Source of the DNA: Bradyrhizobium macuxiense
Lineage (GTDB): Bacteria > Pseudomonadota > Alphaproteobacteria > Rhizobiales > Xanthobacteraceae
NCBI RefSeq assembly: GCF_001542415.1
Contig: NZ_LNCU01000106.1
Span: 1-35,551, forward strand
DNA length: 35,551 nt
Reading direction: 5' to 3'
Shown: in pieces, positions 35,101 through 35,551 of the stretch
How positions within the stretch are numbered: the stretch's first letter is position 1
How the letters are laid out: each line of letters starts with the position of its first letter
The notes under the pieces: model-generated
The model's database searches: none
What the model was told of the DNA's origin: nothing
What the model saw: only the letters and a program-made list of their open reading frames with translations
Program-made: the position numbers and the translations under genes

Positions 35101-35551
35101 AATGGTATGGCCGCGCCGCGCAGGCCGGCGTGGTGCCCGCAGTCTTCCGGCTCGGCACCTTCTATGAGAAGGGCCTCAGCGTGAAGCGCGACGTCGATAT
35201 GGCGCGGCGCTACTACATGCTGGCCGCCGACCGCGGCAACGCCAAGGCGATGCATAACCTCGCCGTGCTCGACGCCGATGGCGGCGGCAAGGGCGCCGAC
35301 TACAAGAGCGCGGCGCAGTGGTTCCGCAAGGCCGCCGATCGCGGCGTCGCCGACAGCCAGTTCAACCTCGGCATTCTCTATGCCCGCGGTATTGGCGTCG
35401 AACAGAACCTCGCCGAGTCCTTCAAATGGTTCAGCCTCGCTGCCGCGCAGGGTGACGCCGACTCCGGCCACAAGCGCGACGACATTGCCAAGCGGCTCGA
35501 CCCGCAATCGCTGGCGGCGGCGAAGCTCGCGGTCCAGACCTTCACGCCCGA
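32196..35551 (+). CDS. PodJ-like polar localisation protein with Sel1 repeats (partial, runs off the window)
   Basis: The frame opens at ATG 32196 and is uninterrupted to the last base (over 1,118 codons). The N-terminus SWSVDGIDPSVRERAEAAAR with AGMSLNDWLN resembles PodJ proteins. Residues about 60-570 are rich in heptad-like segments (REVADIHQRLDAITRQIEQI, IESIENEIRSLHRRIDEIR) and should form coiled coils. A proline-rich linker contains three tandem KPEQY units (codons around 33990-34034). An Ala/Lys stretch precedes one membrane helix (about residues 780-797, SLLVGASVVVIVLGTF). A periplasmic part follows, with Sel1 repeats from about residue 932 (AAYEVGVRYAEGKGVAANLDEA; WYGRAAQAG). PodJ organises cell-pole development in Caulobacter and relatives. 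The C-terminus, possibly with a peptidoglycan-binding domain, lies outside the window. The upstream ribosome binding site is weak. Confidence 0.88.
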   Translation, partial: MNSRVSWSVDGIDPSVRERAEAAARRAGMSLNDWLNSTVGDTTPADWRTPYEQRPQIQSRESREVADIHQRLDAITRQIEQIAKPMSRGEAVRAEVPRGQPAVARQLNDAISRLDARLSQISRPQPPREPQMPDRQQQERQRHTEAVERAAAQVYRPSPPLSPASFDSAIAEITARQNELDAPAPMPPRNVQESSPAAPSTSAYGPQPAAPGGPDFSSLERHLLKITSQIEALQRPDHVEQSIAAFRGELADIRQAITEAMPRRAIESIENEIRSLHRRIDEIRLEGSNGNGQAIAGIERALSEIREVLRTLTPAEQLTGYDEAIRNLGAKLDMILRANDDPSTVRQLESAIAALRAIVSNVASNDALLQLSEDVHALAAKVDQLSQMSRSDTHGDAFAVLEQRIAALTSTLDGRERPAGNDHTDAIENAVRTLSERIDRLQVGNDSASAFAHLEQRVSYLLERLEAADQRTGNLGRVEEGLHDIMRHLEAQHAHIASLADATRNINPASAQPMMDSGIVDLMKRELSDIRFSQAETDRRTQDSLETVHNTLGHVVDRLAMIESDLRGVRTTPPPAPDEPRMEMPRAAMPQPAAQQPKPEQYKPEQYKPEQYRPELPNPALAQDHFAAAPRDFHAAEPPAVAAPPPPLPPAPPRAISEILEPHAAPVRAAIAPELPPDHPLEPGTRPAGRMSSPSERIAASEDAISDLPAGKKEPVSTSSFIAAARRAAQAAAAQPVNDKAARAASKAAAKAKDKAEKAKATIKAGTPEGQPSTFTSKIRSLLVGASVVVIVLGTFKMAMNLLDTGSAPQPATESSEPAATPVQPPQNIAPPAAATPSATPGPSMTSPTPLDRQSNNSSAPNTLDSAQVTIPPALAPVAAPVPAAPPVAATPLSANDVTGTIPTASALPPIPARLTTIQIPPGEKLPDAIGGPALRAAAIKGDPTAAYEVGVRYAEGKGVAANLDEAAKWYGRAAQAGVVPAVFRLGTFYEKGLSVKRDVDMARRYYMLAADRGNAKAMHNLAVLDADGGGKGADYKSAAQWFRKAADRGVADSQFNLGILYARGIGVEQNLAESFKWFSLAAAQGDADSGHKRDDIAKRLDPQSLAAAKLAVQTFTP

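Noticed and set aside
32067..35507. Two long minus-strand frames (32067-33680 and 33774-35507)
   Set aside because: They are antisense to the PodJ-like gene, which has coiled coils, a membrane helix and Sel1 repeats. The antisense products are low-complexity and resemble nothing known.

Overview
The window looks like chromosomal DNA of an alphaproteobacterium of the Bradyrhizobium group (Nitrobacteraceae). The reasons are high GC with strongly GC-biased third codon positions, the aa3-type cytochrome oxidase cluster in the order ctaC-ctaD-ctaB-ctaF-ctaG-ctaE-DUF983-surf1, the neighbouring invasion-locus-B-like gene and tldD, an alphaproteobacterial glutamate-cysteine ligase, a PodJ-like polarity protein, and several families of short palindromic intergenic repeats. 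The genus is inferred from gene content and remembered synteny; no search was run. I see no rRNA, tRNA, CRISPR array, transposase or phage gene.

Layout. 1-808: no gene, but a folded intergenic element with nested inverted repeats. 809-4180: a secreted SnoaL-like protein (+), a sterol-desaturase-like membrane hydroxylase (-), an exported dienelactone hydrolase (+) and a RibD-type reductase (+). 4258-8057: a TetR repressor diverging from an HlyD/EmrA plus EmrB-type efflux operon, with two operator-like palindromes around the promoter. 8228-10184 (-): a DEAD-box RNA helicase broken by a one-base frameshift exactly in motif V. 10298-17169 (-): the cytochrome c oxidase operon with its heme a and copper assembly factors. 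17661-21546 (+): an IalB-like exported protein, tldD, a signal peptidase I gene overlapping tldD, a YjbR-like gene and an overlapping nucleotidyltransferase-like gene. 21657-23741 (-): a two-PAN-domain secreted protein and gshA. 23832-25104: a MarR regulator diverging from a beta-class glutathione transferase, with two near-identical operator palindromes between them. 25350-30726 (-): a fatty-acid beta-oxidation block (acyl-CoA dehydrogenase, thiolase, FadB/FadJ-like multifunctional enzyme). 30835-32000: an NTF2-like gene diverging from a PadR regulator that starts at TTG. 32196 to the end: a PodJ-like polar organiser with Sel1 repeats, cut by the window edge.

How the parts work together. The cox block encodes the three core subunits of the terminal oxidase plus farnesyltransferase (CtaB), copper chaperone (CtaG) and Surf1. 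The beta-oxidation block supplies acyl-CoA dehydrogenation, hydration, second oxidation and thiolysis. Three divergent regulator/target pairs (TetR-efflux, MarR-GST, PadR-NTF2-like) each carry a readable palindrome overlapping or flanking promoter-like boxes, so they are the clearest regulatory circuits here.

Most of the window is ordinary core-type sequence, and I found no convincing new defence or mobile system. The observations most worth checking are the helicase frameshift, the folded element at 182-516, the palindromic operators, the three-copy repeat family placed at gene 3' ends, and the PodJ-like protein with a CtrA-like box upstream.
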